Shown: positions 18,643 to 26,698 of the stretch, piece after piece
How the letters are laid out: every line of letters starts with the position of its first letter
Position numbering within the stretch: the stretch's first letter is position 1
DNA from: Candidatus Poribacteria bacterium
GTDB lineage: Bacteria; Poribacteria; WGA-4E; WGA-3G
Length of the DNA: 64,000 nucleotides
Direction of reading: 5' to 3'
Assembly (NCBI GenBank): GCA_022819945.1
Contig: JAJEGI010000129.1
Coordinates: 19,617-83,616, forward strand
Notes under the pieces: model-generated
The model's database searches: none
Seen by the model: the letters and a program-made list of their open reading frames with translations, nothing else
Told to the model about the DNA's origin: nothing
Made by a program: the position numbers and the translations under genes

Positions 18643-19107
18643 ATGTCTTTGAGAGCCTCAAACCTTTTCAACAACCGACGCGCCCGTTATCTTCTGATTG
18701 CGGGTGCGTTCATTTTAGTGGCGATCGTCCTCGCTGTGAATTAGGAGACTTCTGAACCTGTTAGGGTCCCCGAGCCCCTCGAACCGCGTCGTGTCCGCTT
18801 TACCCCCCGTGTTTGATGCGGAAGCGTTCAAGCGAACCATCATCGACAATAACCTATTTCGTCCGCTCGGCTGGACACCCCCGCGTCCGATCGAACCCTA
18901 TCGCTTACTCGGTACAATCCTCCCCACAGAGGTTCCGACACGCCCTCGATCGCCATTCTCCAAACGACCACAGGAAATCAGACCTACATCGTGACCACCG
19001 GTGAGAAAATAGATACATCGACCGAAGTGGTTGAGATAAAACCCAAGCAGGTGACGCTTTCAACCGAAGGTCAGCAAAGAACGCTACATCTGCCAAGCGA
19101 TTTTTGA
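18643..19107 (+). pseudogene. Broken GspC/PilP-like secretion protein gene
   Basis: Conceptual translation starts with MSLRASNLFNNRRARYLLI and a transmembrane helix, hits an in-frame TAG at 18742-18744, continues in the same frame with EPLEPRRVRFTP, then needs a shift near 18805 to read FDAEAFKRTIIDNNLFRPLGW and EPYRLLGTI, and a second shift near 18945 to read AILQTTTGNQTYIVTTGEKI and KPKQVTLSTEGQQRTLHL to the TGA at 19105-19107. The single helix plus a small beta domain with RLLGTI is the layout of type II secretion GspC or type IV pilus PilP homology-region proteins. One nonsense and two frameshift lesions make function unlikely. Confidence 0.65.
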
Positions 19108-19581
19108 TTCCAACGATTTGTCGTCGCAGTCGTCTAAAAGTCAAAAGCAGCGATGCGTTTGTGGTGTCGCTGCGTCGTGTCGAAAAAACTAAGAGTGCCA
19201 TCGGGGTCTGGCAGTGGTGTCGGTCCCCATTTTTTTCTCAAACCGCCTTTTGGGTTCATCAAGTCCGCGTAGATGCGATAAGCACAAGCAACACAAACAG
19301 ACTCCTAATACCATTTCTAAAAGTTTATACTGCATTAGCAGCGTCAATGAAATGTGAGAATCGCGTCAGTTTGGCAATCGCAGCATCAGAGTAGTTTTCA
19401 AGTCTCTCTGTAACTTTCGCTTGCATATCTGCTAAGGCTTTAACTGAACGCGCGCCAAGCGGTGGAATTCAGAGAAATATTTTCTTGACATTTTTGTTTC
19501 ATCGTGGTAAGATATATTTTCAACGGCATAGCTCGCTCTATTCCGTAGTGGTTAATAGTAAAAGGAGAAATTTTTCGACGT
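19108..19581. other. Intergenic region before the EF-G paralogue
   Basis: Its first 200 bases are probably more decayed coding DNA. On the minus strand about 35 residues ending at 19325 (DMQAKVTERLENYSDAAIAK) are readable, with no start or family identified. The EF-G promoter lies at 19485-19513. Nothing else is recognised. Confidence 0.5.
19485..19513 (+). promoter_or_regulatory. Sigma-70-type promoter of the EF-G paralogue
   Basis: A perfect -35 TTGACA (19485-19490), a 17-base spacer and -10 TAAGAT (19508-19513) with TGG just upstream of the -10. The predicted transcript starts about 60 bases before the coding start at 19582. Confidence 0.7.
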
Positions 19582-21654
19582 ATGAAACAATACAGAACCG
19601 ATGAGATCCGGAATATCGCAATTATTGCGCATTCAGGAGCAGGCAAGACATCACTCGTTGAAGCGATGCTTTACAACGGTGGTGCAATTGAGCGTATGGG
19701 CGCTGTTGATAGTGGAACTTCTGCAGCTGACTATGCCGCTGACGAGATAGAACGCAAAACCACCCTCAATTGTTCAGTCTGTATCGCAGAATGGGAAGGA
19801 CACAAACTAAATCTGATTGATACCCCGGGTGCCGAAGATTTCTACGGGGACCTCTACAGTGTACTCCGAATTGTTGACGCCGTCGTTGTTGTCGTTGACG
19901 CAACAACGGGTGTCGAAGGTGGCACCGAAAAAGTATGGGAGGTAGCGGACACATACGGACTCCCGCGTCTCATCTTTATCAACAAGATGGACAAAGAGAA
20001 CGCCAGTTTTGAAAACGCGCTCGCAAGCATTGAAGAAATCTTAGAGACACGGGCTGTTCCTGTTCAACTCCCGATTGGGAAAGAGGATAATTTTGCGGGT
20101 GTTGTTGATGTGGTACAGATGGCAGCGTATCTACAACCCGATGGCAACAAGCGCGCAGCGAAAGCGGAAATTCCAGCAGAATTGGAAGCACAAGCCGAAG
20201 AAGCCCGCGAAGCACTCGTTGAAGTCGCAGCAGAAAGCGACGATGAACTCATTGAGAAGTTTTTTGAAGGCGAACTCACTGACGAAGAAATTCAGAACGG
20301 TTTGCAACTCGGTATTTCTGAGAATCAGTTTGCACCTGTACTCTGTGGCGCAGCACTGAACAATACCGGCGTGCAGCAACTGATGGATACACTCGTGAAC
20401 GGGTGCCCATCACCCGTCGATGTCGGTGCGGTAAAAAGTGCTGAGAATGAAGAGGAGACCCGTGAACCGTCATCAGATGCTCCCATGTCCGCAGTTGTTT
20501 TCAAAACGATCGCCGACCCGTTTGCTGGACAGTTGAGTTTCTTCCGCGTCTACTCTGGCGTATTGCAAGGGGATTCCCAAGTCAGTAATTCAACGCGTGG
20601 AGAAGTTGAACGTCTCGGCAAAACGACATTCATGAACGGTAAGGAGGCAATCAGTACACCACAGGTTGAAGCTGGCGATATCGGCGCGCTCACCAAACTT
20701 GCTGCAACCCAAACCGGTGACACACTCTGCGACAGAGATGCCGCCATCCAACTTGCAGGTATCGAATTTCCGAACTCAGTGCTTTCTTACGCGATCCGTC
20801 CGACGCGTGAAGGTGATGATGAAAAATTGATGACCTCCCTCACACGTATGTCTGAAGAGGATCCCGTATTTAGGATTGAACGGAACGAAATCACGAAGCA
20901 ACTGCTCGTCTCAGGACTTGGCGACCTACACATCACTGTCAATCGCGAGCGGATGGCAGATAAATTCGGTGTAGAAACGGATGTCGAACCGCCGAAAGTG
21001 CCGTACCGAGAAACGATTCGTCGAAATGTTCGGGATATTCAAGGCAGACACAAACGTCAATCCGGCGGTAGAGGTCAGTTTGGTGATGTCACAATTAATC
21101 TCGGTCCCTTGCAACGCGGCGAGGGTTTCGAGTTTATTAATAACATCGTCGGTGGTGCGATCCCGCGCAACTATATCCCGGCTGTCGAAAAAGGCATCCG
21201 CGAGCGAATGGATAGAGGTCTACTCGCAGGTTTCCCTGTTGTCGATATCCAAATTGACCTCCATGACGGTAAATATCACCCTGTCGATTCTTCGGATATG
21301 GCGTTCCAGATTGCAGGTTCTATCGCCTTCGCTGCCGCTGCCGAACAAGCCGATGCATGTCTACTTGAACCGGTCATGAATGTCACGATCACGGTGCCAG
21401 AACAGTTTATGGGAAATATCATCGGTGATCTGAACGGACGGCGCGGACAAGTGATGGGTGTCGAGCAGATAGGGAGAAAGCAGGTCATTCAGGCACACGT
21501 TCCACTTTCGGAGATGCTCCGGTATTCGATCGATCTCAAGTCGATGACGAGTGCCCGTGGTAACTTCACGATGGAATTCTCGCACTACGACATCACACCT
21601 GACGATGTTGCGCAGAAGGTCATCGCTGCGTCAAAGACGGAAGAAGAAGAGTAG
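19582..21654 (+). CDS. Elongation factor G-like translational GTPase (FusA2-type)
   Basis: At 690 residues this has full EF-G length and all five domains: G domain with P-loop AHSGAGKTS (16-24) and NKMD, domain II, then the EF-G domain III-V region with PKVPYRETIR, GRGQFGDV and a C-terminal GRRGQVMG. It should bind the ribosome near the A site. The P-loop differs from canonical EF-G (AHIDAGKT), and the G3 motif is DTPGAEDF (79-86), with Ala where EF-G has the catalytic His. These variants place it with EF-G paralogues rather than the str-operon fusA, and no ribosomal protein genes are nearby. AGGAG precedes the ATG by about 12 bases. Confidence 0.88.
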   Translation: MKQYRTDEIRNIAIIAHSGAGKTSLVEAMLYNGGAIERMGAVDSGTSAADYAADEIERKTTLNCSVCIAEWEGHKLNLIDTPGAEDFYGDLYSVLRIVDAVVVVVDATTGVEGGTEKVWEVADTYGLPRLIFINKMDKENASFENALASIEEILETRAVPVQLPIGKEDNFAGVVDVVQMAAYLQPDGNKRAAKAEIPAELEAQAEEAREALVEVAAESDDELIEKFFEGELTDEEIQNGLQLGISENQFAPVLCGAALNNTGVQQLMDTLVNGCPSPVDVGAVKSAENEEETREPSSDAPMSAVVFKTIADPFAGQLSFFRVYSGVLQGDSQVSNSTRGEVERLGKTTFMNGKEAISTPQVEAGDIGALTKLAATQTGDTLCDRDAAIQLAGIEFPNSVLSYAIRPTREGDDEKLMTSLTRMSEEDPVFRIERNEITKQLLVSGLGDLHITVNRERMADKFGVETDVEPPKVPYRETIRRNVRDIQGRHKRQSGGRGQFGDVTINLGPLQRGEGFEFINNIVGGAIPRNYIPAVEKGIRERMDRGLLAGFPVVDIQIDLHDGKYHPVDSSDMAFQIAGSIAFAAAAEQADACLLEPVMNVTITVPEQFMGNIIGDLNGRRGQVMGVEQIGRKQVIQAHVPLSEMLRYSIDLKSMTSARGNFTMEFSHYDITPDDVAQKVIAASKTEEEE

Positions 21655-21708
21655 AATTAGCGTAAATCCATTGCTGGCGCGGTTAGAAGTCTCGCCCTCC
21701 TCTTGTAG

Positions 21709-21735
21709 GCGCGGTTTCTAACCGCGCTTCTTTTG
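21709..21735 (+). terminator. Hairpin plus T-rich tail after the EF-G paralogue
   Basis: Eight-base GC-rich arms GCGCGGTT (21709-21716) and AACCGCGC (21720-21727) with a three-base loop, then TTCTTTT. It fits an intrinsic terminator. The sequence also belongs to the GGCGCGGTT branch of the REP-like family, with a second partial unit at 21673-21700. Confidence 0.65.
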
Positions 21736-21737
21736 GA

Positions 21738-21998
21738 CTACGAACGCAGCAGCGTCATCTGCGTATCCGTAAAATGCCGTTCCATCTTCCGCATTGGTTC
21801 AAGCCACTGCTGCGGTAAACGGATCAGACTCCGTAGAATACTCGGATTCGCAAAATATGCATCATCTATCTGCCAAAACTGCAGACGCGGATAGGTTTCA
21901 TTGTTATGCGTGAACGTTCCCATATCCGCAGCCTCTTGACGCATCCCCGCAGTCACAGACTCAATCGTAATGTTTTCTAAAACGGGGATGTTTCGCTT
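21738..21998 (-). pseudogene. C-terminal gene fragment of uncertain identity
   Basis: The minus frame is open from just after a TGA (codon at 21999-22001) to the stop at 21738. It reads IPVLENITIESVTAGMRQEA, then LQFWQIDDAYFANP, LIRLPQQWLEP and ERHFTDTQM. It starts inside what looks like a protein interior and has no ribosome site, so it is probably the tail of a larger gene. The style recalls C-terminal regions of DNA methyltransferase-type proteins, but I cannot establish that. Its upstream end overlaps the tail of the DUF6575-like gene in another frame, marking a likely rearrangement junction. Confidence 0.35.
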
Positions 21999-22417
21999 TC
22001 AAGATCAAGATATTCACCAGGTATTGGGAGCATGTCCTCAGAAATTTGATTTGATTGCGTAAAATCTATCTGGTGTGAAGCATGTTTGTCGTAGGGGACC
22101 CTTACTTGAATTGCATAGGGATTTTCAGGATGGGCGAATGCATTGTGGAGGTCAATTTTGCCAGATCGGATAAGGTTAAGCCGCTTAGTAGAAACTGCGA
22201 CACAGAGCCAAGTTACGTATTTATCGTTTTCATCAGCAGCCACAACAAGGTAGAGATGACCTGCGGCGTTTTTACAAGCGTAAAGAACAGGTTGATCGTA
22301 GTATTCGTATACTTCTACAATCTCAAGTTCGCCTAACTCTGGAATATTGAGTATATTAACCATCTTACTTCTGTTGATTGAATCAAACCATTGATTATCA
22401 AGTGTAAGGTCTTGCAT
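21977..22417 (-). CDS. DUF6575-like hypothetical protein
   Basis: A 146-residue soluble protein. The conserved-looking core is IPELGELEIVEVYEYYDQP, then LYACKNAAGHLYLVV, a WLCVAVS segment and RLNLIRSGKIDLHNAF. This resembles a small family of uncharacterised proteins (DUF6575 by memory) often found near restriction, phage or toxin-antitoxin genes. The start may be the ATG at 22363, which begins just before the conserved core; neither start has a good ribosome site. The C-terminus runs into the fragment at 21738-21998, so its last residues may not be native. Confidence 0.55.
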   Translation of the reverse strand: MQDLTLDNQWFDSINRSKMVNILNIPELGELEIVEVYEYYDQPVLYACKNAAGHLYLVVAADENDKYVTWLCVAVSTKRLNLIRSGKIDLHNAFAHPENPYAIQVRVPYDKHASHQIDFTQSNQISEDMLPIPGEYLDLESETSPF

Positions 22418-22442
22418 TTCGCGTAAGTCCAGAATTTAAGGA

Positions 22443-22470
22443 AACGGGCAGATAACGACATCCGCCCGTT
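22443..22470 (-). terminator. Weak hairpin after the aldehyde dehydrogenase gene
   Basis: Arms AACGGGC (22443-22449) and GCCCGTT (22464-22470) lie 12 bases past the aldehyde dehydrogenase stop on the minus strand. The downstream tail is only moderately T-rich, so termination is possible but weak. Confidence 0.4.
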
Positions 22471-22481
22471 ATCAAAACCTA

Positions 22482-23900
22482 CTAACCATCCAAATGGAAG
22501 ATCGCCATCTTCAATTCGGTCATCTCTTCTATGGCGTACTTCGGACCTTCCTTGCCCATACCGCTCTCTTTAACACCGCCATACGGCATCAAGTCTGCAC
22601 GCCACTGTGTACCCCAGTTCACCATCAGATTGCCAGACTCGACCTCACGGACGAACTTCATTGCCCAATCGACGTTCTGCGTAAAGATTGCGGCACTCAG
22701 TCCGTAGTTCGTATCGTTGGCAAGAGCGATCGCCTCGTCGATGTCGTTGACACGCGTCACACCGACAGCCGGGCCAAAGACTTCGTCACAAGAGATTTTC
22801 ATCTCTGGCTTGACATTAGCGAGGATAGCGGGTGAAACAAACTGGTCATGTTTTTCGCCACCGGTGAGGAGTTCTGCGCCATCCGAGACGGCTTCCTGAA
22901 TCCATTCAGCGACACGAGTCGCATCGCCTTCTCGAATCATCGGTCCCATGCGCGTCCCTTCTGCGAGTGGGTCGCCGGTACTAATTTGAGCGACTTCGGC
23001 TTGGAAAGCATCTAAGAAATCGCCGTAGATTTTCTCGTGTGCAATGACGCGCTGCGTTGAGATGCAGACCTGTCCTGCATTAGAATAACCGGACGCTGCC
23101 GCCGCACGTGCGACCTTTTCAGGGTCGGCATCGGGCATAACGATAAGCGGCGAATTCGAGCCGAGTTCCATCGTGACACGCTTCAATCCAGCGACCCGAC
23201 AGATATGTTCACCGACATCACGGCTGCCGGTAAAGGTAATCTTTCGGACGCGCCGGTCTGCACAGAGCGTATCACCGATTTCACCGCCGGGCCCCGTCAC
23301 ACACTGAATCGCTTCAGGGGGTGTGCCTGCTTCTAAAAAGAGCTCGACGAGTTTTAGTGCGGAGAGCGGTGTGTCCGTCGCGGGTTTGATGATAATTGCG
23401 TTGCCGCCAGCGATTGCGGGACCGGCTTTGTGGCAGACAAGGTGCAGCGGGAAGTTGAAAGGGCTAATACCCGCAACGATACCACACGGCATACGTACTG
23501 TAAAGCCGAGTCTGTTTTTGACACCCGGCGCGCCTTCAAGTGGAATCGTTTCGCCGGTTAATCGTTTTGCTTCCTCTGCTGAGAGTGCGATAATTTCAGA
23601 AGCGCGAGTGGCTTCAACTGTCGCTTCGGCGAGGATTTTCCCTTCCTCGCGGGTGATGACCTCGGCGAGTTCGCCTGCGCGTTCCACCATCAAGTCGGCT
23701 ACTTTCCGCAGGATTTCATAGCGTTCATAGCCGGTCATTCCTGCCATGATCTTCGCGCCACGTTCCGCGGTCTGAATAGCGGTTTCAACGTCGTTCGCGT
23801 CTCCTCTGGGGACGGTATCAACAACTGAACCGTCGAAGGGACTCAGTACGTCAATCTTGTCGGATTTGTCAATCCATTCTCCGCCTACGTGCATTTGCAT
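22482..23900 (-). CDS. NAD(P)-dependent aldehyde dehydrogenase
   Basis: A 472-residue aldehyde dehydrogenase superfamily enzyme, oxidising an aldehyde to its acid or acyl ester. Motifs in order: SPFNFPLHL, KPATDTPLSA (cofactor-binding Lys), FTGSRDVGEHI, MELGSNSP with the general-base Glu, GQVCISTQR with the catalytic Cys, EVFGPAVGV and a C-terminal YGGVKESGMGKEG. The pattern is closest to the lactaldehyde/non-phosphorylating glyceraldehyde-3-phosphate branch; the substrate is not determinable. I use ATG 23900 (MQMHVGGEWID) with CGGAG upstream rather than the longer frame to 23936. It lies downstream of a LamG gene and an enolase-superfamily gene on the same strand and may complete a sugar-acid pathway. 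Confidence 0.92.
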   Translation of the reverse strand: MQMHVGGEWIDKSDKIDVLSPFDGSVVDTVPRGDANDVETAIQTAERGAKIMAGMTGYERYEILRKVADLMVERAGELAEVITREEGKILAEATVEATRASEIIALSAEEAKRLTGETIPLEGAPGVKNRLGFTVRMPCGIVAGISPFNFPLHLVCHKAGPAIAGGNAIIIKPATDTPLSALKLVELFLEAGTPPEAIQCVTGPGGEIGDTLCADRRVRKITFTGSRDVGEHICRVAGLKRVTMELGSNSPLIVMPDADPEKVARAAAASGYSNAGQVCISTQRVIAHEKIYGDFLDAFQAEVAQISTGDPLAEGTRMGPMIREGDATRVAEWIQEAVSDGAELLTGGEKHDQFVSPAILANVKPEMKISCDEVFGPAVGVTRVNDIDEAIALANDTNYGLSAAIFTQNVDWAMKFVREVESGNLMVNWGTQWRADLMPYGGVKESGMGKEGPKYAIEEMTELKMAIFHLDG

Positions 23901-23981
23901 AATGCGTTTTTCTCCGTTTCTCGTGTTTAGGCACACATTGTGTGGCCAGGCACAAGACCTACCCTACAAATGGTGTGCGTG

Positions 23982-24782
23982 CTATTTTTGAGTTTTTAGC
24001 AAAGCCCAAGTTGTTGTTAATTTGCCCGCTGCATCCACAGCAGCATAGCCAGCTAATCCACTATCCATGACATCATTGAGTTCATCTTTAGAGAGTGCTT
24101 CAGTGAAGAACCCAACTTCGTCAAAAAGTCCAGTTGCGGCAACGTTGCCGGGTCGTGCGCCTATCCAGATAGGCGATTTACTGGTATCTAACGTCCCGCC
24201 GCTCGGTGCCTCGCCGTCTACTTTTCCATCAACGTACATCTGAACGTTTTTGCCGTCATAGATTTTGGCGATGTGATGCCATTTACCATCAGCAATAATA
24301 GTTTTACCGTCAATCCTTCCGACTTTTCCTTTGACGTGCCACATAAAGACCGGGTAATCAGCATCATGAATCCATATATCAAGATGTCGGACATCCTCGG
24401 GTTCGGGCCAGACATCCCCATTCCGCCAGACGACGTATTGCCACGAGGCGGCTTCCAATTTAACCCATGCGACAAATGAGTAAGGATCGGAATTGAAAAC
24501 ATCGTCGTGATCAACACGGATGTAACTATCACCTTTGCCGGGGAATTTCAATGCGCCGCCGAACTTGCCGTCTTTTACCCATTCAAGGCTTCCCTTGATA
24601 TCACCGTCGTGTCCGCTGACGATATCTTTGACGACCTTTCCACCGCCATCCTCAAAGAGCCAAGCACTCGCCAAACCGAGTTTTGCAGCGTGGACATTAA
24701 CACCGAACCCCATCATGAGGATTAGTAAACCCAAACTGACTCTGAAAGCCTGCGTTTGGCAAACAGAAATTACTTTTTTCAT
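23982..24782 (-). CDS. Secreted LamG domain protein
   Basis: 266 residues. An N-terminal signal (MKKVISVCQ... to NVHA) is followed by a LamG domain: AWLFEDGGGKVVKDIVSGHDG, DPYSFVAWVKLE, NVQMYVDGKVDGE, and TGLFDEVGFFTEALSKDELNDV. The C-terminal AAVDAAGKLTTTWALLK matches the tails of the LamG proteins at 11998 and 41534. AAGGAG precedes ATG 24782 by about 8 bases, and the gene starts 11 bases after the enolase-superfamily gene stops, so the two form an operon. The pairing of a sugar-acid enzyme and a secreted lectin-like protein suggests linked carbohydrate use (inference). Confidence 0.85.
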   Translation of the reverse strand: MKKVISVCQTQAFRVSLGLLILMMGFGVNVHAAKLGLASAWLFEDGGGKVVKDIVSGHDGDIKGSLEWVKDGKFGGALKFPGKGDSYIRVDHDDVFNSDPYSFVAWVKLEAASWQYVVWRNGDVWPEPEDVRHLDIWIHDADYPVFMWHVKGKVGRIDGKTIIADGKWHHIAKIYDGKNVQMYVDGKVDGEAPSGGTLDTSKSPIWIGARPGNVAATGLFDEVGFFTEALSKDELNDVMDSGLAGYAAVDAAGKLTTTWALLKTQK

Positions 24783-24793
24783 TTCATTTCTCC

Positions 24794-25798
24794 TTAGACG
24801 CGGCAATTGTCAAGCGCGTCCTCATTCAATTCAACCCCTAATCCGGGTTTATCGGGAACAGTTGCGTATCCGTCAACAAGCGGAATTGTCGATGGCGTGA
24901 CAAGGTCATAGGCACGCAAGGCGTTCAGCGTAATCGCTGGCATGGTTGCATTCGGCATCACTGCTGCAAGATGCATGACATAAGCGGTTGTGATACCGAG
25001 TCCGACAATCTGTATCCAGACCGGAAGATGCGCAGCGTTTGAAATAGTCGCCTCCCTTACGGCGTTGGCAGCGCGTGAGTCGGGATAGGCGATAATAAAC
25101 GAGTCGTTCATCTTTGCTCGAATCGCTTCAACTGGATCCGGGTTTCCGAAGTGAATCGTTATCGGCATGTCAGTGTGGCGTTTAATTTCCTGATAGCCTT
25201 CAATATCCGCTTGTGGAATCGGCGTTTCAAACGACTCTATATTGTGATCTTGAAGTTGGCGCATCACTTCAAGGGTCCGTTCGGGGGTCTCAAACGAGTC
25301 ATTTGCGTCAACGCGGAGCCGATAATCATCTGGAACAACGGAAGCAATTGCTTCGACTTGTTCAAGGACTTCAAACCATGGACGCGCCTTGATTTTGTGA
25401 AGCCGATAGCCGAGGGTGTAAGCGTGTTTCGCTTCAGCTGCCCATTCTTCAGGGGTCATATCAATAGACCAGTAGCCGAACGACGTTTTGTCGTGAACCT
25501 TCTCACCTAATAACTGATGCACCGGTACACCGAGTGCCTTACCCATGATGTCGTAAAAGGCTTGCTGAAGCGGTGTGGGTGCCCAACCGTTCATAAATTC
25601 AAACGGATTCCTACCGATGTAGCGTTGAAGTACCTCGTCCGAGTGGTGTGAGCCGTCGCCAATTCCGATGATTCCGACATCCGTATGGACTTTGTAGACG
25701 TGGTCAATCTGATAGAGATTGCGACGCGTCATGAGTTCGTAAATACCTTCGTGATACGGTACTTTCACTTTGATAACGTCAATATGAGTAATCTTCAT
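24794..25798 (-). CDS. Enolase-superfamily (mandelate racemase/muconate lactonizing-type) enzyme
   Basis: 334 residues with an N-terminal capping domain (MKITHIDVIKVKVPYHEG) and a barrel domain. HKIKARPW supplies the usual Lys pair. VDANDSF gives the first metal Asp, and the other metal-ligand positions are less clear: FETPIPQ stands where EDP/EEP is usual, and THFG-like residues replace a metal-binding Glu, so catalysis may be altered or lost. Members abstract a proton alpha to a carboxylate in acid-sugar dehydration, epimerisation or lactonisation. It is the first gene of a probable unit with the downstream LamG gene. The ribosome site is weak (GGGGT). Confidence 0.82.
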   Translation of the reverse strand: MKITHIDVIKVKVPYHEGIYELMTRRNLYQIDHVYKVHTDVGIIGIGDGSHHSDEVLQRYIGRNPFEFMNGWAPTPLQQAFYDIMGKALGVPVHQLLGEKVHDKTSFGYWSIDMTPEEWAAEAKHAYTLGYRLHKIKARPWFEVLEQVEAIASVVPDDYRLRVDANDSFETPERTLEVMRQLQDHNIESFETPIPQADIEGYQEIKRHTDMPITIHFGNPDPVEAIRAKMNDSFIIAYPDSRAANAVREATISNAAHLPVWIQIVGLGITTAYVMHLAAVMPNATMPAITLNALRAYDLVTPSTIPLVDGYATVPDKPGLGVELNEDALDNCRV

Positions 25799-25811
25799 AA
25801 GTGTACCCCGC

Positions 25812-25865
25812 GGAATAGTTATCAGACGGAATAGTTATCAGTTGTCAGTTATCAACTATCAGTTA
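25812..25865. repeat. Tandem TTATCAGT-type repeat cluster
   Basis: Repeated AGTTATCAG, TTGTCAGTTATCA and ACTATCAGTTA units occupy the gap between GspG-like and enolase-superfamily genes. The same short words occur at 953-967, 26465-26483 and about 51421-51440. They are partly self-complementary. Confidence 0.65.
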
Positions 25866-25971
25866 AAGAGGGAGATCTGATTCAGCCAACTTTCTTTCCT
25901 ATCTGATAACCGAAAGATTTTTTGAAAAAAAATCGCACTGAAAACTGAAAACGAATTACCACTCTCCAGAC

Positions 25972-26424
25972 TTATTCATCCCTTCGTATCCAACTGACGA
26001 CATCTTCTGCTTCACCTGTCCCGCCTTCAACGCCATCACTGCCGAAGGAGATGAGATCGTATCCATACCGGTCATGTATGCCGGGACGGATATAGATATA
26101 AGGGTTTCCCCAGGGATCTTCCGTAATTGGGATCTGGATATAAGGTTCCAGCCAATTAATAGGTATCGGTGGTGCCTCAGGTTTTTCCCAAAGTGCCTTC
26201 AAGCCTTGCTCGGTTGATGGATAATCGCCGTTATCCTTGGCATATCTATCAAGAGCGATCCCAAGCGTTTCAATGTCCGTATCGGCTTGTGCTTGTAGTG
26301 CGCGTCCGGCTTGTCCGAGCAATCGAGGTGCGAACAGCACAGCGGCAATAACCCCAAGGACAATAACGACAACTAAAATTTGTATTGATGTTAATCCTGC
26401 TTGTTTAGAATCAATTGATTTCAC
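25972..26424 (-). CDS. gspG: Type II secretion GspG-like major pseudopilin
   Basis: 150 residues from GTG 26424, which has GGAGG 5 bases upstream (the frame is open much further, but those codons precede the ribosome site). The class III signal is KQAG then LTSIQILVVVIVLG, with cleavage after Gly10; the usual Glu at +5 of the mature protein is Gln. The globular part is GspG-like: DIETLGIALDRYAKDNGDYP, STEQGLKAL, DPWGNPYIY and the C-terminal calcium-loop motif FGSDGVEGGTGEAEDV. It would form the pseudopilus of a type II secretion system, yet no other intact secretion gene is adjacent; a broken GspC-like gene lies at 18643-19107. Confidence 0.88.
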   Translation of the reverse strand: MKSIDSKQAGLTSIQILVVVIVLGVIAAVLFAPRLLGQAGRALQAQADTDIETLGIALDRYAKDNGDYPSTEQGLKALWEKPEAPPIPINWLEPYIQIPITEDPWGNPYIYIRPGIHDRYGYDLISFGSDGVEGGTGEAEDVVSWIRRDE

Positions 26425-26464
26425 GTTTTCCTCCGCAATCTGCACATACATAGCATAGACAAAA

Positions 26465-26483
26465 TAGTTATCAGTAGTCAGTT
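26465..26483. repeat. TTATCAGTAGTCAG repeat unit
   Basis: A single unit of the TTATCAGT family, in the 5' leader of the gspG transcript predicted from the promoter at 26559-26587. Confidence 0.45.
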
Positions 26484-26558
26484 CTAAAAAGAGGTCCGTG
26501 GCGACTATATGTCGATAACTGAACATTCTCATTGTGAGGCAGACTGACAACCGTTTTT

Positions 26559-26587
26559 AGTGTATCATATCTCCGAAGTTGTGTCAA
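26559..26587 (-). promoter_or_regulatory. Predicted gspG promoter (minus strand)
   Basis: On the minus strand TTGACA (26587-26582), a 17-base spacer and TACACT (26564-26559). It points to the GspG-like gene, with a leader of about 125 bases. It is back-to-back with the promoter at 26600-26628, only 12 bases apart. Confidence 0.6.
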
Positions 26588-26599
26588 TTAAAAAACCCC

Positions 26600-26628
26600 T
26601 TGACACGTCTCATGACGCGCCTTATAAT
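26600..26628 (+). promoter_or_regulatory. Perfect consensus sigma-70 promoter upstream of the UPF0261-PhyH genes
   Basis: TTGACA (26600-26605), a 17-base spacer and TATAAT (26623-26628), matching the consensus at all 12 positions. Transcription should start near 26635, ahead of the truncated SDR frame (26699) and the UPF0261 gene (26807). Confidence 0.85.
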
Positions 26629-26698
26629 AATCTACTATAAATGGGATATCCTAAGCATGCGACCCTTGAACCGCAATAATCAGAAGGAAGGTTAGCGT

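Noticed and set aside
18065..18674. Arg-rich minus-strand frames opposite the Cys-rich remnant
   Set aside because: The odd Arg-rich composition comes from reading the complement of a coding strand rich in Ser, Thr and Cys codons; nothing supports expression.
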